From Aspidapion aeneum (taxonomy: Eukaryota > Arthropoda > Insecta > Coleoptera > Brentidae), in assembly GCA_963576565.1 (NCBI GenBank), contig OY755047.1:27627351-27691350 (forward strand): a DNA stretch of 64,000 bases, read 5' to 3'. The translations under genes and the position numbers were made by a program. Shown here one piece after another: positions 46,591 to 57,020 of this stretch. Each line of letters starts with the position of its first letter. Positions within the stretch are counted from its first letter, which is position 1. The notes below the pieces were generated by a model. It made no database searches and had not been told where the DNA came from. It saw nothing but the letters and a program-made list of their open reading frames with translations.

Positions 46591-46893
46591 AAGATATTAA
46601 CGTATATTTTAGCATAGATACTTATATGGTGGTGCTCAAACTAGCACCCAAGCAAATTAACTTCACGTCAAAGTTGCGAGAATATTGAAGTGCGTTGAGT
46701 TATTTATCTAAGCGTATTACAGTAATTAGTTCGAACATCAAACATTTTGTACCGAGTCTGTGTTTATAGTTAGATCTAGGTATGTGGTTAGTGTAAGTAT
46801 TTACTGTGAGGATTTTATTAAATTTGCTTCTGTGGTATGAGCTAATGACTTAGTTTGCATATTAATATCTTGTCTTTTTAATTATGTTTTTTT
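46591..46893. other. Unassigned stretch
   Basis: Nothing recognised. Confidence 0.35.
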
Positions 46894-47075
46894 ATCAAAC
46901 AAGTTTTCGTGGCTAATCGGGTAAAAAAGAAGTTTTTGTTTCTCTCATATTTTTTCGTGGGTAGCTCGAAAGCTTAACCTCACGGGGGTCCAAGATCTAA
47001 TGGACACCCTAGGTAACTGCCTCCCAATGGGACTCCTCAGAACACTGCTTGGTCAATGTGACACCCTTGCGAAGT
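46894..47075 (+). repeat. Left arm of a 180-bp inverted repeat
   Basis: ATCAAACAAGTTTTCGTGGC through CTTAACCTCACGGGGGTCC and ACACTGCTTGGTCAATGTGA is matched in inverse complement by 48617-48805. A partial third copy in the left orientation sits at 47307-47400 and includes GACAGTTAACTGTTTCGTCC, which is also in the right arm but not the left. Confidence 0.75.
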
Positions 47076-47306
47076 TAATCATTTTATGTCTATAGTGAGA
47101 ACACCCTCGCAAGAAGCGCTATCTACCGAGATACGATAGAAACTATAACAAAAGCAGGCGAGTATAAACTGCTATATATATCGATCGATGAAAAGATCGA
47201 TTACAAAGAAAAAGAAACCATCCGTAACCTACGACAGCACTTCTGTCTTTTAGGCCAGAGCAAAGCTGATTAGCGTTTTTACCCACCACCAGACGTGTGC
47301 GTGTTT

Positions 47307-47400
47307 CGCTCATATTTTTGTAGGTAGCTCTAAAGCTTAACCTCACGGGGTGCAAGATCTAATGGACACCTTATAAGTATTGACAGTTAACTGTTTCGTC
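47307..47400 (+). repeat. Partial third copy of the inverted-repeat sequence
   Basis: Shares TCTAAAGCTTAACCTCACGG, CAAGATCTAATGGACACC and GACAGTTAACTGTTTCGTCC with the two arms. Confidence 0.7.
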
Positions 47401-47425
47401 CTTAAAAATAAAAATATTTTTTGCT

Positions 47426-47820
47426 TTGCAAAAGCGGGCAATACGGCATTTGTGCCATGTTCACTTTAGGGAGTCATGTCATGCTTTGTTAGTGTCTAGA
47501 AGAATACTGACAGTGATATCTTTATATATTCTAGAAACTGTTTCTCTTATATACACACATCAAAGTGATTTTCTTCGTCTGTCGAGTGGATATAACACAA
47601 GATCTATTCAACAGAGAGATTTGCAACTTCCGATTCCGAAATCTACTCTGGTTCACAAATCAATTTATTACAATGGCATAAAAATGTTTAATCATCTGCC
47701 TCAAAACATTAAGATGTCACCTAATCTAAAAATGTTTAAAAAAAGAGCTACAATGTTACTTGTTGATAGGGGTTATTATGGTCTAGAAGAGTATTATCAA
47801 GACAGATTTTGACACAATGA
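47426..47820 (+). pseudogene. LINE ORF2 C-terminus with 3' end, copy a
   Basis: 128 codons open: QKRAIRHLCHVHFRESC, the thumb segment (QKRAIRxI) of CR1-like LINE polymerases, then ISLYILETVSLIY, YNTRSIQQRDLQLPIPK, VHKSIYYNGIKMFNHLP and FKKRATMLLVDRGYYGLEE. It stops at 47812, the natural C-terminus for this group. No upstream RT motifs are attached, so it is a 5'-truncated insertion. Confidence 0.75.
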
Positions 47821-47869
47821 TTGGCTTGTTTTGGTTATATATTTGACCATACACCTGAAAAAAGAAACA

Positions 47870-48022
47870 TTCCCTGATATATGACAGTGTGAAGCTTTAC
47901 AACAAACTTCCTGTTCAATGTAGAAATCTTGAGAGTTACATACTTTTTAGAAAATCGGTAAAAGCCTTGCTGGTCGAGAGGGCATACTATACAATTGATG
48001 AATTTTTTAATGATAGATTTTA
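47870..48022 (+). pseudogene. LINE ORF2 C-terminus, copy b
   Basis: Reads KLYNKLPVQCRNLESY, LFRKSVKALLVERAYYTID and EFFNDRF before a stop, aligning with the last 45 residues of the neighbour (MFNHLPQNIK...YYQDRF). It is followed by an AT-rich 3' UTR with AATAAACATA near 48233. The two C-termini in series suggest one insertion beside another or a tandem. Confidence 0.7.
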
Positions 48023-48616
48023 GGACTGTTTGTGTGATGTGCTATTTGACTACAAGTCAAACGTTAACTTAAAAAAAATATATATTTTACTTATTATAGT
48101 TTGAACATTCGATATAGTTTTAACTTTTAACTATTGAATTTTTATTTTAATTAAATAATTAAGTTACCATTATAGTTGATATTTTTTTATATATTTTTGT
48201 TGTATATTGATTTTGAGTCATGCTTTTTCGAAATAAACATACTTTTGAAATGTTGTCGGTTTGTTTAATTATTGGGATAATAAGATATTCTAAATTCATG
48301 ATTTAAATAATTGTTGGAATCTCGGTTGAAACCAATTAATAATATAATTTTAAAAAAATTAAAAATTCATTGTGGCGTCTTAAGTTGTGGTTATTTTTCA
48401 CGTCACCACTGGAGGGTTACCCAAATTATAAACTATTTGTTGTATGTATTTTTATTATTATTTTTTTGTCAGTGCCTACTGTATTGTGGAGTGTTTTGAG
48501 CTTTGTCTATAAAAATCACTGTATTTTTTTTTTTTTTGATAATAAAGCATATTTGAAATTGAACTTTGAACTTGAACTTATGGGACTCCTCATTAACTCC
48601 TGATTATCTTCGCCAG

Positions 48617-48805
48617 GGTGTCACATAGATCAAGCAGTGTTTTGAAGAGTCCCATAAGGACGAAACAGTTAACTGTCAACACTTATTAGGTGTCAATTTA
48701 GATCTTGGACCCCCGTGAGGTTAAGTTTTCGAGCTACCCACGAAAACATACGAGAGAAACAAAAACTTCTTTTTTACTCGATTAGCCACGAAAACTTGTT
48801 TGATT
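48617..48805 (-). repeat. Right arm of the 180-bp inverted repeat
   Basis: Inverse complement of 46894-47075 with an extra segment containing GACAGTTAACTGTTTCGTCC. Confidence 0.75.
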
Positions 48806-49254
48806 TTTAAATTTACGGGTACTAAAATTTATGTTTCTTATGTTTTTTTATGTTCTACAAGAAATTTGTTTACCTGTGATATTATTAATCAAGTTTATCA
48901 GATACGTACAATGCTGAAAAAATCAACACTGTAAAAAGAGTCGATATATATATAAAACTCTCTATAAACCATAAATAGGAAATTAAAATTTATGTCCTTA
49001 CGGCACCCCAGCTACTTTGTAGGCAGTAAACGTATAAATGTGTAAAACCCGCTCTCTAGTACTTATTATACAACATTATTACTTAAATACCGAGCGACTA
49101 GTTAATTAATAAGATTGTCAACCGTGCACATTAAAGAATGCGCATTAAAATCGTTCGGAAATTTCGCATTACGTGCTTACACTTGCCTGTGCGTATAGAG
49201 TAACCCAATAAAATTTTTTTCAAAAACTAATCAAGATGATTATGCTGGATCGAA
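48806..49254. other. Unassigned AT-rich stretch
   Basis: Nothing recognised. Confidence 0.35.
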
Positions 49255-49265
49255 TACCCTCTTCA

Positions 49266-49876
49266 GTGCGGCAGGGTAGTCCAGTGGTATGGTCGTCGGC
49301 TTCACATGCTGAAAATATCAGGTTCTAGTCTCAAACAACGACGCAAAAAGAAAAAAAACGTCACGTAGCCCTGCTGCGCACTTCCTTTTCAGCGTTTAAC
49401 AGTCGACATCGAAATGGTGTGTTCGATACACATGCACACAAAAACATAAGTTTACCTTGTACATCGAGAATATAAGCAGATGTAGTCCAGGACCCAACAA
49501 CCAAGGAGCCAGGATTAATAACCCAGGAGCCTGCAACAGTTGGAACCAGGACGGCGCCAGCAAACATCTCTTAAAAAGTTAATTCACGACGACCGCGACT
49601 GTTGCGCTGAAAAGGAAAAAAGTCTATCGACTGCTGGGACAATAGCGATGTTAGGTAGATGCAAGTCTAACATGTAGTAGGTCCACCTATCGGAAGGGGT
49701 GTAAAAGCGTGGGTGCACTGTGTATACTTGCTACGCAGTATAAAGATTATGTAAGTCCTCTTAGAGAAAGAAAACTTGCATCCTAAGGGGCACGTGCGTC
49801 AGTTTGCGAAAAGGGCGCGCCGTGTGCCTAGTCGCTTGACCAAAAATGATCTCCCCATCACTACCACTACTACTAC
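49266..49876 (+). mobile_element. tRNA-derived SINE, 611 bp, with (ACT)n tail and 11-bp TSDs
   Basis: The first 75 bases are tRNA-like: A box GTAGTCCAGTGG at 49276-49287, an anticodon arm TCGGC-TTCACAT-GCTGA with CAC in the anticodon position (tRNA-Val like), and B box GGTTCTAGTCT at 49321-49331. These two boxes form the internal promoter for RNA polymerase III. A long unrelated body follows and ends in CACTACCACTACTACTAC. Exact 11-bp repeats TACCCTCTTCA flank it (49255-49265, 49877-49887), fixing the borders and showing retroposition. The body is longer than most SINEs. The tail resembles that of the (ACT)n LINE family in this window, a possible mobilising partner. Confidence 0.8.
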
Positions 49877-49887
49877 TACCCTCTTCA

Positions 49888-49974
49888 CTAAAACTGCCTT
49901 TTCAATCTTTGGATGTTAGAAACCTGGGATCACGAATAAAAACCATGTTGTAAAGATTTTGACGAACCTTGTAT
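49888..49974. other. Short unassigned gap
   Basis: Between the SINE and the RTE remnant; nothing recognised. Confidence 0.4.
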
Positions 49975-51185
49975 GAAATCAATGCATAAACGGACATCCA
50001 GTACCTGATGTTTAAAAAATTGCATTCATATCCTCAATACATAAAAAAAGAAACAAGCTGGACTTCAACAACTACAGAGGAATTTCAGTAACCACTACTC
50101 TAAGTAGATTGTACGGTAGGATTTTTAGAGATTTAATAGAGAATCATTTTCATGAACAAAAAGAAGAAGAGCAAACTGGGTTTCGTGCAGGCAGATCTTG
50201 TAGTGATAAAGTATTTAAGAAAATATAGAGACTTATGTTATCTTTGTGGACCTACAAAAAGCATGTGATACCGTTCCGGTAGAAGGAAAAAATTATGAAC
50301 AGTGTTAGAGCAAACTAATATCAATCATACAAACATAGAAGCGATAATAGAACTATACAAAAAATTAAAATTGGAAATCGAATTTCATTAGAATTTCTGG
50401 TAACGAAAGCCTTAAGTCAGGGATGTATATTTCCACCTCTTTTTAAAATATATATCGCAGCACTGGCGTATATATGGGGGGCCTGGAGGGCCCGCCCCCC
50501 CCCCCTTGAAGCTGAGATTTTTTTAGATATTTTCGACATATTTCATAAATAAAAACATAAAATAGCATAAAATACGCCCTCATGGGGTCTCGGGCCCCCC
50601 CCAAAAACTGCCTGCCATGCAATGAGTATGTATACTTAAGTTTCACACTTCATAAGCAGGAAGAGACTCTAAAGAACTGGAATAAATAAAAGAATAGTGA
50701 AAGCAAAAAAGGTTATTGGATGACTTAACAGTATTTTCTGGACAAGAGAGATAAAAAAGAATGTAAAATTTAATATGTATGAATCAATAGTGAAAAGCAC
50801 GCTGTTACATGGAATAGAGTCTTGTCGCGTAGCAGAAAAAAATGGAAAGTGTCTAAATGATTGCAATAAGAAGATTTATGAAAATATCTAGAACAGATCA
50901 TTAAGAAATGAGACCACAAAAGGATGAATGGTAATCAAGGGAAGCATAACGGATGACATTACTAAAAGACAACTGAAATGCTACGGCCATATACAACGGA
51001 TGAACGACGAAAGATTACGAAACCAGGTCTTACAATGGCAACCAATCGGGCGCAGAAAGAGAGGGCGTTCTAAATTGGAATGGCAATAGTCAATCCAAAG
51101 ATTAATGAGTCAAAAAAACCTGACAGAAAATGATTGTCAGGATCCAAGAAGGTCGAGACAACGTAGGAAAACGCTCTAAACCCAC
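49975..51185 (+). pseudogene. RTE-clade LINE ORF2 pseudogene (family 1, copy 2)
   Basis: Closely related to 37160-38420: NNYRGISVTTTLSRLYGRI, QTGFRAGRSCSDK, a degraded motif A region and NISLEFLVTKALSQGC. A hAT MITE remnant interrupts it at 50461, together with loss of the motif C region. It resumes at CNEYVYLSFTL and continues to the C-terminal tail ITKRQLKCYGHIQRMNDER and GRRKRGRSKLEWQ, which copy 1 lacks. Many stops. The two copies together cover most of the ORF2. Confidence 0.8.
50461..50602 (+). mobile_element. hAT MITE, second copy, right end lost
   Basis: CACTGGCGTATATATGGGGG then GCCTGGAGGGCCC and the TAAAATAGCATAAAATACG core match 4181-4364. The right terminus is missing and joins RTE sequence about 270 bp further on than expected, so a deletion removed the MITE end and the adjacent RTE together. 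Confidence 0.75.
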
Positions 51186-51451
51186 GTAGTAGGTATAGTA
51201 GTATTTCGGTATTTTTTGTTCTTTTGAGTTCATTATTTCAAATGTGCATCTCTTAAAAAGTAAACTTATCTCTAATCGATTATAATAAAAATCCTTTTAG
51301 ATTTTGTCTGAAGCTACCATATTCTATTTGAAATTATCATGAAAATCAGTTTTGAAACTATCGCGGTGGAAAAGCAGTCCGATATGTTTTGCGTTTTTGC
51401 AAATATCTTCAAACAAAACGCTAACAACATCTTTGATTACAAGAGTTTTTA
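51186..51451. other. Unassigned gap
   Basis: AT-rich; nothing recognised. Confidence 0.4.
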
Positions 51452-51586
51452 GGACTTCCATTGTCTTTATTTATTTTAAAACACGACGTTTCGGTTAGTA
51501 AGTATCTCTAACCGTTATCAAGTGTAAACTAAACAATCTAGTCTCTAGGCTACTACTTATACTACTTGGTGTGCAGTCAGGTGTGA

Positions 51587-51960
51587 CGACCCGCCCTCTT
51601 TTTAATCGTAAGACGCCTGTTTTCCTTAAGGAGTGGTTTCCATATGTTTGGTATGTCCGTGCTTGGTCGACTGAAAAGGTCTTTATTCTGCATTATAAAC
51701 GCAGCTTCAATAAACTTTCGTTTTCGCCAATGCGACTCCTTATGTAAAACTTTAGCTTCTGACCACTGAATCCTGTGATCATTTGACCATGCATGATCTG
51801 CTAAACCGGATTTTTCAAAATCCCCTAATTGGGTACTTTTTAGATGTTCATTTACTCTAACCTGAAGAGGGCGTTTCGTTTCACCTACATATGATTTACC
51901 ACACTCACACGGGATTTGGTAAATACATTCCTTATTATTTGAGGGATTGTCTGGTTTTGT
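51587..51960 (-). pseudogene. Penelope-like GIY-YIG endonuclease, copy A
   Basis: Downstream of the nonsense codon the frame continues: CIYQIPCECGKSYVGET (the Cys-rich start and the YVGET form of the YIG motif), RVNEHLKSTQ, SGLADHAWSNDHRI and a C-terminal block, ending at 51587. GIY-YIG nucleases cut the insertion site in this class. In-frame apart from the nonsense codon. Confidence 0.85.
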
Positions 51961-52794
51961 TTAAGTTACAAAACTTCTTATCGTATTTCCCGAAGAAAAT
52001 ACTGTTTTTATATTATAGTGTTTAGCTATTCGTCTTATGTTTTCTGAAATCCCTTGAACATATGGGATGTTAATAACACCTAACGGATTATTATTTTGAG
52101 AATTTGGTACATTTAGTTTGTTTTTAATTTTAAATATCGTTGAGTTTATTAATTTCTCGGAATAACCATTCTGTTGTAAGTCCTTTTTAATGTTGTTAAT
52201 TTCTGTGGTTAATTCTTCATTATTACTACAAATATTTACGGCTCTTAAATACAAACTTCTTATAACTCCTTGTTTTGTTACAACAGAATGATTAGACTTA
52301 AAATTTAGGTACTGTCCCGTGTGTGTAGGTTTCCTATATACAGTGGTTTGAATGTTTCTGTCTAATCGTTTGACAAGAACATCCAAAAAAGGTAAGGCCG
52401 AATCTTTTTCAATTTCCATGGTGCACTTGATTGTTGGTCGAATACCGTTTAAATAGTGTAGAAAATTTTGTAGTTCGTCATCATTTTCCCGCCATATAAT
52501 AAATGTGTCATCCATGTATCGTAGCCATAGTTTTGTTTTGACTCTTGCTGTGTTGATCGCATGGTCCTCGAACCACTCCATGTAGATGTTTGCTACCACT
52601 GGCGAAAGAGATGAACCCATTGGGAGTCCATCATTTTGCGCGTAAAACTTATCTTTCACTTGAAAGTAAGAGTTACGGAGACAGAGCTCCAAAAGATCCA
52701 TCACCCCCTCCACCGATAGCGTTGTTCTCTCATGAAGTGTATCATCAGTTTGTAATTTGTTTTTGACGATACTGAGTGACTCATTTATTGGCAC
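51961..52794 (-). pseudogene. Penelope-like RT, C-terminal half
   Basis: 277 codons: FYAQNDGLPMGSSLSPVVA (motif B), LWLRYMDDTFIIW (motif C, YMDD at 52507-52518), LPFLDVLVKRLD and KPTHTGQYLNFKSNHS, the conserved PTxxxxYLxxxSxHP block of Penelope RTs. It stops at 51961-51963, where TAA replaces the AAA lysine codon of copy B; the endonuclease follows in the same frame. Confidence 0.9.
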
Positions 52795-53336
52795 GTTGGT
52801 GTAGAGACTACATCAAAACTTACAAATCTATCGCCGGGATCTAATTCGATACCTTTTAAAACCTCGACAAAATGGTCCGAGTTTTTGACAAAAGATTCGG
52901 ACTTACCCTGTAGTGGTTGAATTATGTCCAACAAAAACCTCGACAAAGTGCTGGTCGGTGAGTCCCTGGAGCTGGTAATTGGTCGCAGTGGTATATCCTT
53001 TTTATGGATCTTTGGTAATCCATAAAAATGTGGTGCCTTACTGTGGTGTGGAGTCAGGCGGGATCTAACAGCGTCCGGGATATTTTCAGCATACTTCTTC
53101 AAAGTCCTGTAGATGCGTCCTTCTATGGTGGTGGTTGGATCTTTGGGTAGTTGCTTGTAGTCTCCTTTCTCCAGAACTTCTTGGATCTTTTTGTCGTAAG
53201 TCTCGACATCCATGATCACCTTCGCGTTTCCTTTGTCGGCCGGTAGAATCTTGATTGATTTGTCAGCCTGCAGGTTCTTGATTGCCCGTTGTTCTTGACT
53301 GGTGATGTTTGTCTTTTGTTGCTTCTTTCTGTCCAA
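52785..53336 (-). pseudogene. Penelope-like RT, N-terminal half
   Basis: 183 codons with ILPADKGNAKVIMDVETYD, the conserved PADKG block at the start of Penelope RTs, then HFYGLPKIHKKDIPLRPI (the GLPKxHK...RPI block) and GDRFVSFDVVS, RT motif A with its catalytic Asp. Directly after FDVVS a loss of a few bases shifts the frame (TPTCQ stop). The correct continuation, TNVPINESL, is in the next frame. Copy B has the same lesion. Confidence 0.85.
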
Positions 53337-53375
53337 CGTTGTTCTTACTTTATGGTGAAACTCATCAGCTTCGGG

Positions 53376-53801
53376 TTAAGGTAGACTAACGGTCTCTATT
53401 GCCGCAATAATTTCCAGTGTCGGTGTCTGTGCCGGTGCAATGGCGAACTTAAGTCCCTTACTGAGTACCAATTCTTCGTTGGTGCTCAGAGTCCTTTTGG
53501 AGATGTTCACTATAGTGCTTGGTGTTGTTGAGTCTGTTCTATCTTGAGTACGTGTCTGTAGTTTCCTAAGTTTTTCTCGGTGAGTTGATCTTATCTTCTG
53601 TCGTTCTCTGTTGCACGTACTGTCAATTTTACTCAGTATCGGTTCGTAGTCTTCCTCCCATGTGTGTCGTCTAATTTCGTCAAAACGCTCCTCCATGTCG
53701 GTGTTGAAGTTGGCTTTTCTCCATCGATGGTAACTGATTTGGGATCGGATTAGTGCTAAATATATATATATATAAAATAAAGGAAGAAGAACACATTTCA
53801 T
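53376..53801 (-). pseudogene. Penelope-like N-terminal region
   Basis: 141 codons, charged and probably helical: SQISYHRWRKANFNTDMEE, EEDYEPILSKIDSTC, STHREKLRKLQTR. It ends IAAIETVSLP with a stop; the main RT frame starts 40 bases later in another frame. This region has no counterpart in copy B. The assignment rests on position directly upstream of the RT. Confidence 0.55.
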
Positions 53802-53913
53802 TCTTGTGCGAGGCGCGCGACAGTGGTGTCATTCCGGTTGGTTTCCGCCTAAAAGCCAACTTTCCGGGAGTGAGAACGAAGAAGATCTTACAGAGGACCA
53901 GCCAAGCACTAAT
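53802..53913. other. Spacer between the Penelope copies
   Basis: Sequence upstream of copy B that does not match the corresponding part of copy A; it may be an element leader. A TATATATATA run lies just before it at 53761-53773. Confidence 0.4.
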
Positions 53914-54906
53914 CGCTGTTAGATCCCGCCTGACTCCACACCACAGTAAGGCACCACATTTTTATGGATTACCAAAGATCCATAAAAAGGATATACCACT
54001 GCGACCAATTACCAGCTCCAGGGACTCACCGACCAGCACTTTGTCGAGGTTTTTGTTGGACATAATTCAACCACTACAGGGTAAGTCCGAATCTTTTGTC
54101 AAAAACTCGGACCATTTTATCGAGGTTTTAAAAGGTATCGAATTAGATCCCGGCGATAGATTTGTAAGTTTTGATGTAGTCTCTACACCAACGTACCAAT
54201 AAATGAGTCACTCAGTATCATCAAAAACAAATTACAAACTGATGATACACTTCATGAGAGAACAACGCTATCGGTGGAGGGGGTGATGGATCTTTTGGAG
54301 CTCTGTCTCCGTAACTCTTACTTTCAAGTGAAAGATAAGTTTTACGCGCAAAATGATGGACTCCCAATGGGTTCATCTCTTTCGCCAGTGGTAGCAAACA
54401 TCTACATGGAGTGGTTCGAGGGCCATGCGATCAACACAGCAAGAGTCAAACCAAAACTATGGCTACGATACATGGATGACACATTTATTATATGGCGGGA
54501 AAATGATGACGAACTACAAAATTTTCTACACTATTTAAACGGTATTCGACCAACAATCAAGTGCACCATGGAAATTGAAAAAGATTCGGCCTTACCTTTT
54601 TTGGATGTTCTTGTCAAACGATTAGACAGAAACATTCAAACCACTGTATATTGGAAACCTACACACACGGGACAGTACCTAAATTTTAAGTCTTATCATT
54701 CTGTTGTAACAAAACAAGGAGTTATAAGAAGTTTGTATTTAAGAGCCGTAAATATTTGTAGTAATAATGAAGAATTAACCACAGAAATTAACAACATTAA
54801 AAAGGACTTACAACAGAATGGTTATTCCGAGAAATTAATAAACTCAACGATATTTAAAATTAAAAACAAACTAAATGTACCAAATTCTCAAAATAATAAT
54901 CCGTGA
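53914..54906 (+). pseudogene. Penelope-like RT, copy B
   Basis: The first part (to 54202) ends in the same frame break after FDVVS as copy A. The second (from about 54190, main frame from 54274) has FYAQNDGLPMGSSLSPVVA, YMDDTFIIW and FLDVLVKRLD and stops at 54904-54906, where TGA replaces a TTA leucine codon that copy A keeps. So copy B has one private nonsense codon and shares one frameshift with copy A. Confidence 0.85.
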
Positions 54907-55407
54907 GGTGTTATTAACATTCCATATGTTCAAGGGATTTCAGAACACATAAGAATAGCTAAACACTATAATATAAAAACAGTATTTTCTTCGGGAAATA
55001 CGATAAGAAGTTTTGTAACTAAAACAAAACCAGACAATCCCTCAAATAATAAGGAATGTATTTACCAAATCCCGTGTGAGTGTGGTAAATCATATGTAGG
55101 TGAAACGAAACACCCTCTTCAGGTTAGAGTAAATGAACATCTAAAAAGTACCCAATTAGGGGATTTTGAAAAATCCGGTTTAGCAGATCATGCATGGTCA
55201 AATGATCACAGGATTCAGTGGTCAGAAGCTAAAGTTTTACATAAGGAGTCGCATTGGCGAAAACGAAAGTTTATTGAAGCTGCGTTTATAATGCAGAATA
55301 AAGACCTTTTCAGTCAACCAAGCACGGACATACCAAACATATGGAAACCACTCCTTAAGGAAAACAGGCGTCTTACGATTAAAAAGGGGGCGGGCCGTCA
55401 CACCTGA
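54907..55407 (+). pseudogene. Penelope-like GIY-YIG endonuclease, copy B
   Basis: After the private stop the frame continues through GVINIPYVQGISE, CIYQIPCECGKSYVGET, RVNEHLKSTQLGDFEKSG, HAWSNDHRIQWSEAKVLH and IEAAFIMQNKDLFSQPS, and ends GRHT at 55407. The endonuclease itself is unbroken here. Confidence 0.85.
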
Positions 55408-55532
55408 CTGCACACCAAGTAGTATAAATAGTAGCCTAGAGACTAGATTGTTTAGTTTACACTTGATAACGGTTAGAGATACTTACTAACCGAAACGTCG
55501 TGTTTTAAAATAAATAAAGACAATGGAAGTCC

Positions 55533-55783
55533 GAAATTTTATTTCTACACAATCATTGCCTACGAGTTTCAAACAAAGAGTTTTTATTTTAACAAATAGT
55601 AATTTTTGAATATCTTTAACGTTTTAAAATTTATTGTGCTTTTGCTTTTTTTGTTGTATTTTGAAAACGATGAAGGTCTGGCAACATTTGTTACAAGAAA
55701 TGTTGCAAAAAATATTGTTTTGATTTTGCTTGCAGATCCTCTTTTATCTATATCAACCACTATTTTCCTCATGATAGATCTGA
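55533..55783. other. Unassigned gap
   Basis: AT-rich; nothing recognised apart from similarity of the last bases (GATAGATCTGATA) to the flank of the 19-kb family copy. Confidence 0.4.
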
Positions 55784-56173
55784 TACCTTCCTAGCCCATT
55801 AGCACACTTCAAGTGTACTTCACGGTATATTAGCCTTGAAAACGGTTTTTGTAAATATTTTAGAAACAGAAGATCTGCGAAGTTCTTCGTAATGACATAA
55901 ATTATTAAGAAAAACGCGCTAGCATATTTTCAATTTTTAAACGTCAAAAAAACTATCCTATCATTAGCATTAATGGATTTTGAATCTTCTTTAATCAGGT
56001 CTTTAGTACATAAAAATTTCAAGAAAATTGTTCAGCTGTTTAGGAGCTATCATGCAATGGACAGATATACACACACGGATAGACGTTACGACACATTTTC
56101 GGCGTACTCTAAAAAAATGTATTCTTCGAAAACAATGCCTTCTCTAGCCATTGCTGCAAGGGCTAGGAAGGTA
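55784..56173 (-). mobile_element. TACCTTCCTAGC-family element, complete, 390 bp
   Basis: Both ends are present: TACCTTCCTAGCCC and GGGCTAGGAAGGTA, a perfect 14-bp inverted repeat. Inside, TTAGCATTAATGGATTTTGA, TTTCAAGAAAATTGTTCAG, and TACGACACATTTTCGGCGT correspond to blocks of the 19-kb copy in inverse order. Similarity with that copy continues a little outside the 14-mer (TATCAGATC), so the true terminus may lie further out. Confidence 0.65.
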
Positions 56174-56779
56174 AAAAAAGCTAATTTTGCCAACATTTAA
56201 GGACACCTACTATTTTTGGTTTTATTGGTATATCCTGTATGATAATAATTGCCATAAACAAGACAGCATTAAGAATCTTATGCATTTGGTTCATTGATTT
56301 TATGAATTAACTCATAAAATAGATTGCCTTGCGTATTTTGCATTTGAATACCTACTCTACCTACCAGTATTTGTACAGTGTGGTCTCGAAAAATTATGGC
56401 TTTAATTTAAATATTTACAAACCGCGTTCGATTTACCTCCATGCTAAATTGAATATTAAATTTAATCTCTTCGGAGTTTAAGGATAATAATATCACTAAT
56501 ATCAGAGAGAATCAAATTTGTATCTTACAGCATCCACATCAAGTTAGTACTCTTATACTATAGGCTCAATTTCTTAGAATAGGTTGGAATCATCATACTT
56601 ATTCCATATTTCTCCCTTGACTCCTCTTGCTTCTTATGTTTCCCTCCAAAGTACTCCCATTTTTTTCTATTGGAGTCTATATAATTTTTACTTTTTTCTT
56701 AATTATCTGCATTAGTTCGTTATTTGTAACTGTCAATTCATAATATTCTTTAACGTTTGCTTTTCTTTAGGCAATGTAA
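56174..56779. other. Unassigned AT-rich stretch
   Basis: Nothing recognised. Confidence 0.35.
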
Positions 56780-57020
56780 CTAATGTAGATTGAAGCCACT
56801 GTTATGGTATTCTGCCACTAAAATAAATATCATTGAACTGTTCTACAACAATTTTAATATTTTCGTCATCAATTAGCTTAAGAAGTGTGACAGGACTGTC
56901 ATCAAAATTACACGCCTTTCTATCTTTGGTTTTCTTGATGGTATATTAAACTTCATTGGTGATAATTTCTGGTCCCGTATTTTCAGAGAAGTTAAGTTGA
57001 AATTCTGAATGATCATCATT
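56780..57020 (-). pseudogene. LINE ORF2 remnant (RT fingers), relative of 7640-8400
   Basis: Minus strand reads HSEFQLNFSENTGPEIITN, DRKACNFDDSPVTLLKL, IKIVVEQFNDIYFSGRIP and QWLQSTLVTLPKE. This is the LINE block upstream of RT motif 1, in better shape than at 7.6-8.4 kb. It forms the first part of a tandem array. Confidence 0.65.

Larger units (their letters stand above)
51452..53801 (-). mobile_element. Penelope-like element, copy A
   Basis: Minus strand. From 53801: a Lys/Arg-rich N-terminal frame, then RT, then a GIY-YIG endonuclease, ending in a hairpin motif at 51486-51526 and an A-rich end at 51452. This domain order is specific to Penelope-like elements, a retroelement class distinct from LINEs. 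ORF breaks occur at 53376, 52795 and 51961. The part from 53074 to 51452 is duplicated in inverse orientation at 53914-55532. Confidence 0.85.
53914..55532 (+). mobile_element. Penelope-like element, copy B, inverted to copy A
   Basis: Plus strand, starting inside the RT (CGCTGTTAGATCCCGCC) and running to the same 3' end as copy A. Similarity to copy A is very high by eye, with scattered single-base differences. It includes most of the RT, the YMDD box at 54469-54480, the GIY-YIG endonuclease, the hairpin at 55459-55500 and the A-rich end. Confidence 0.85.

Noticed and set aside
49266..49345. Functional tRNA-Val gene
   Set aside because: Only the promoter boxes and anticodon arm are tRNA-like; the acceptor stem does not close, and the unit is flanked by target duplications with a long body, so it is a SINE head.
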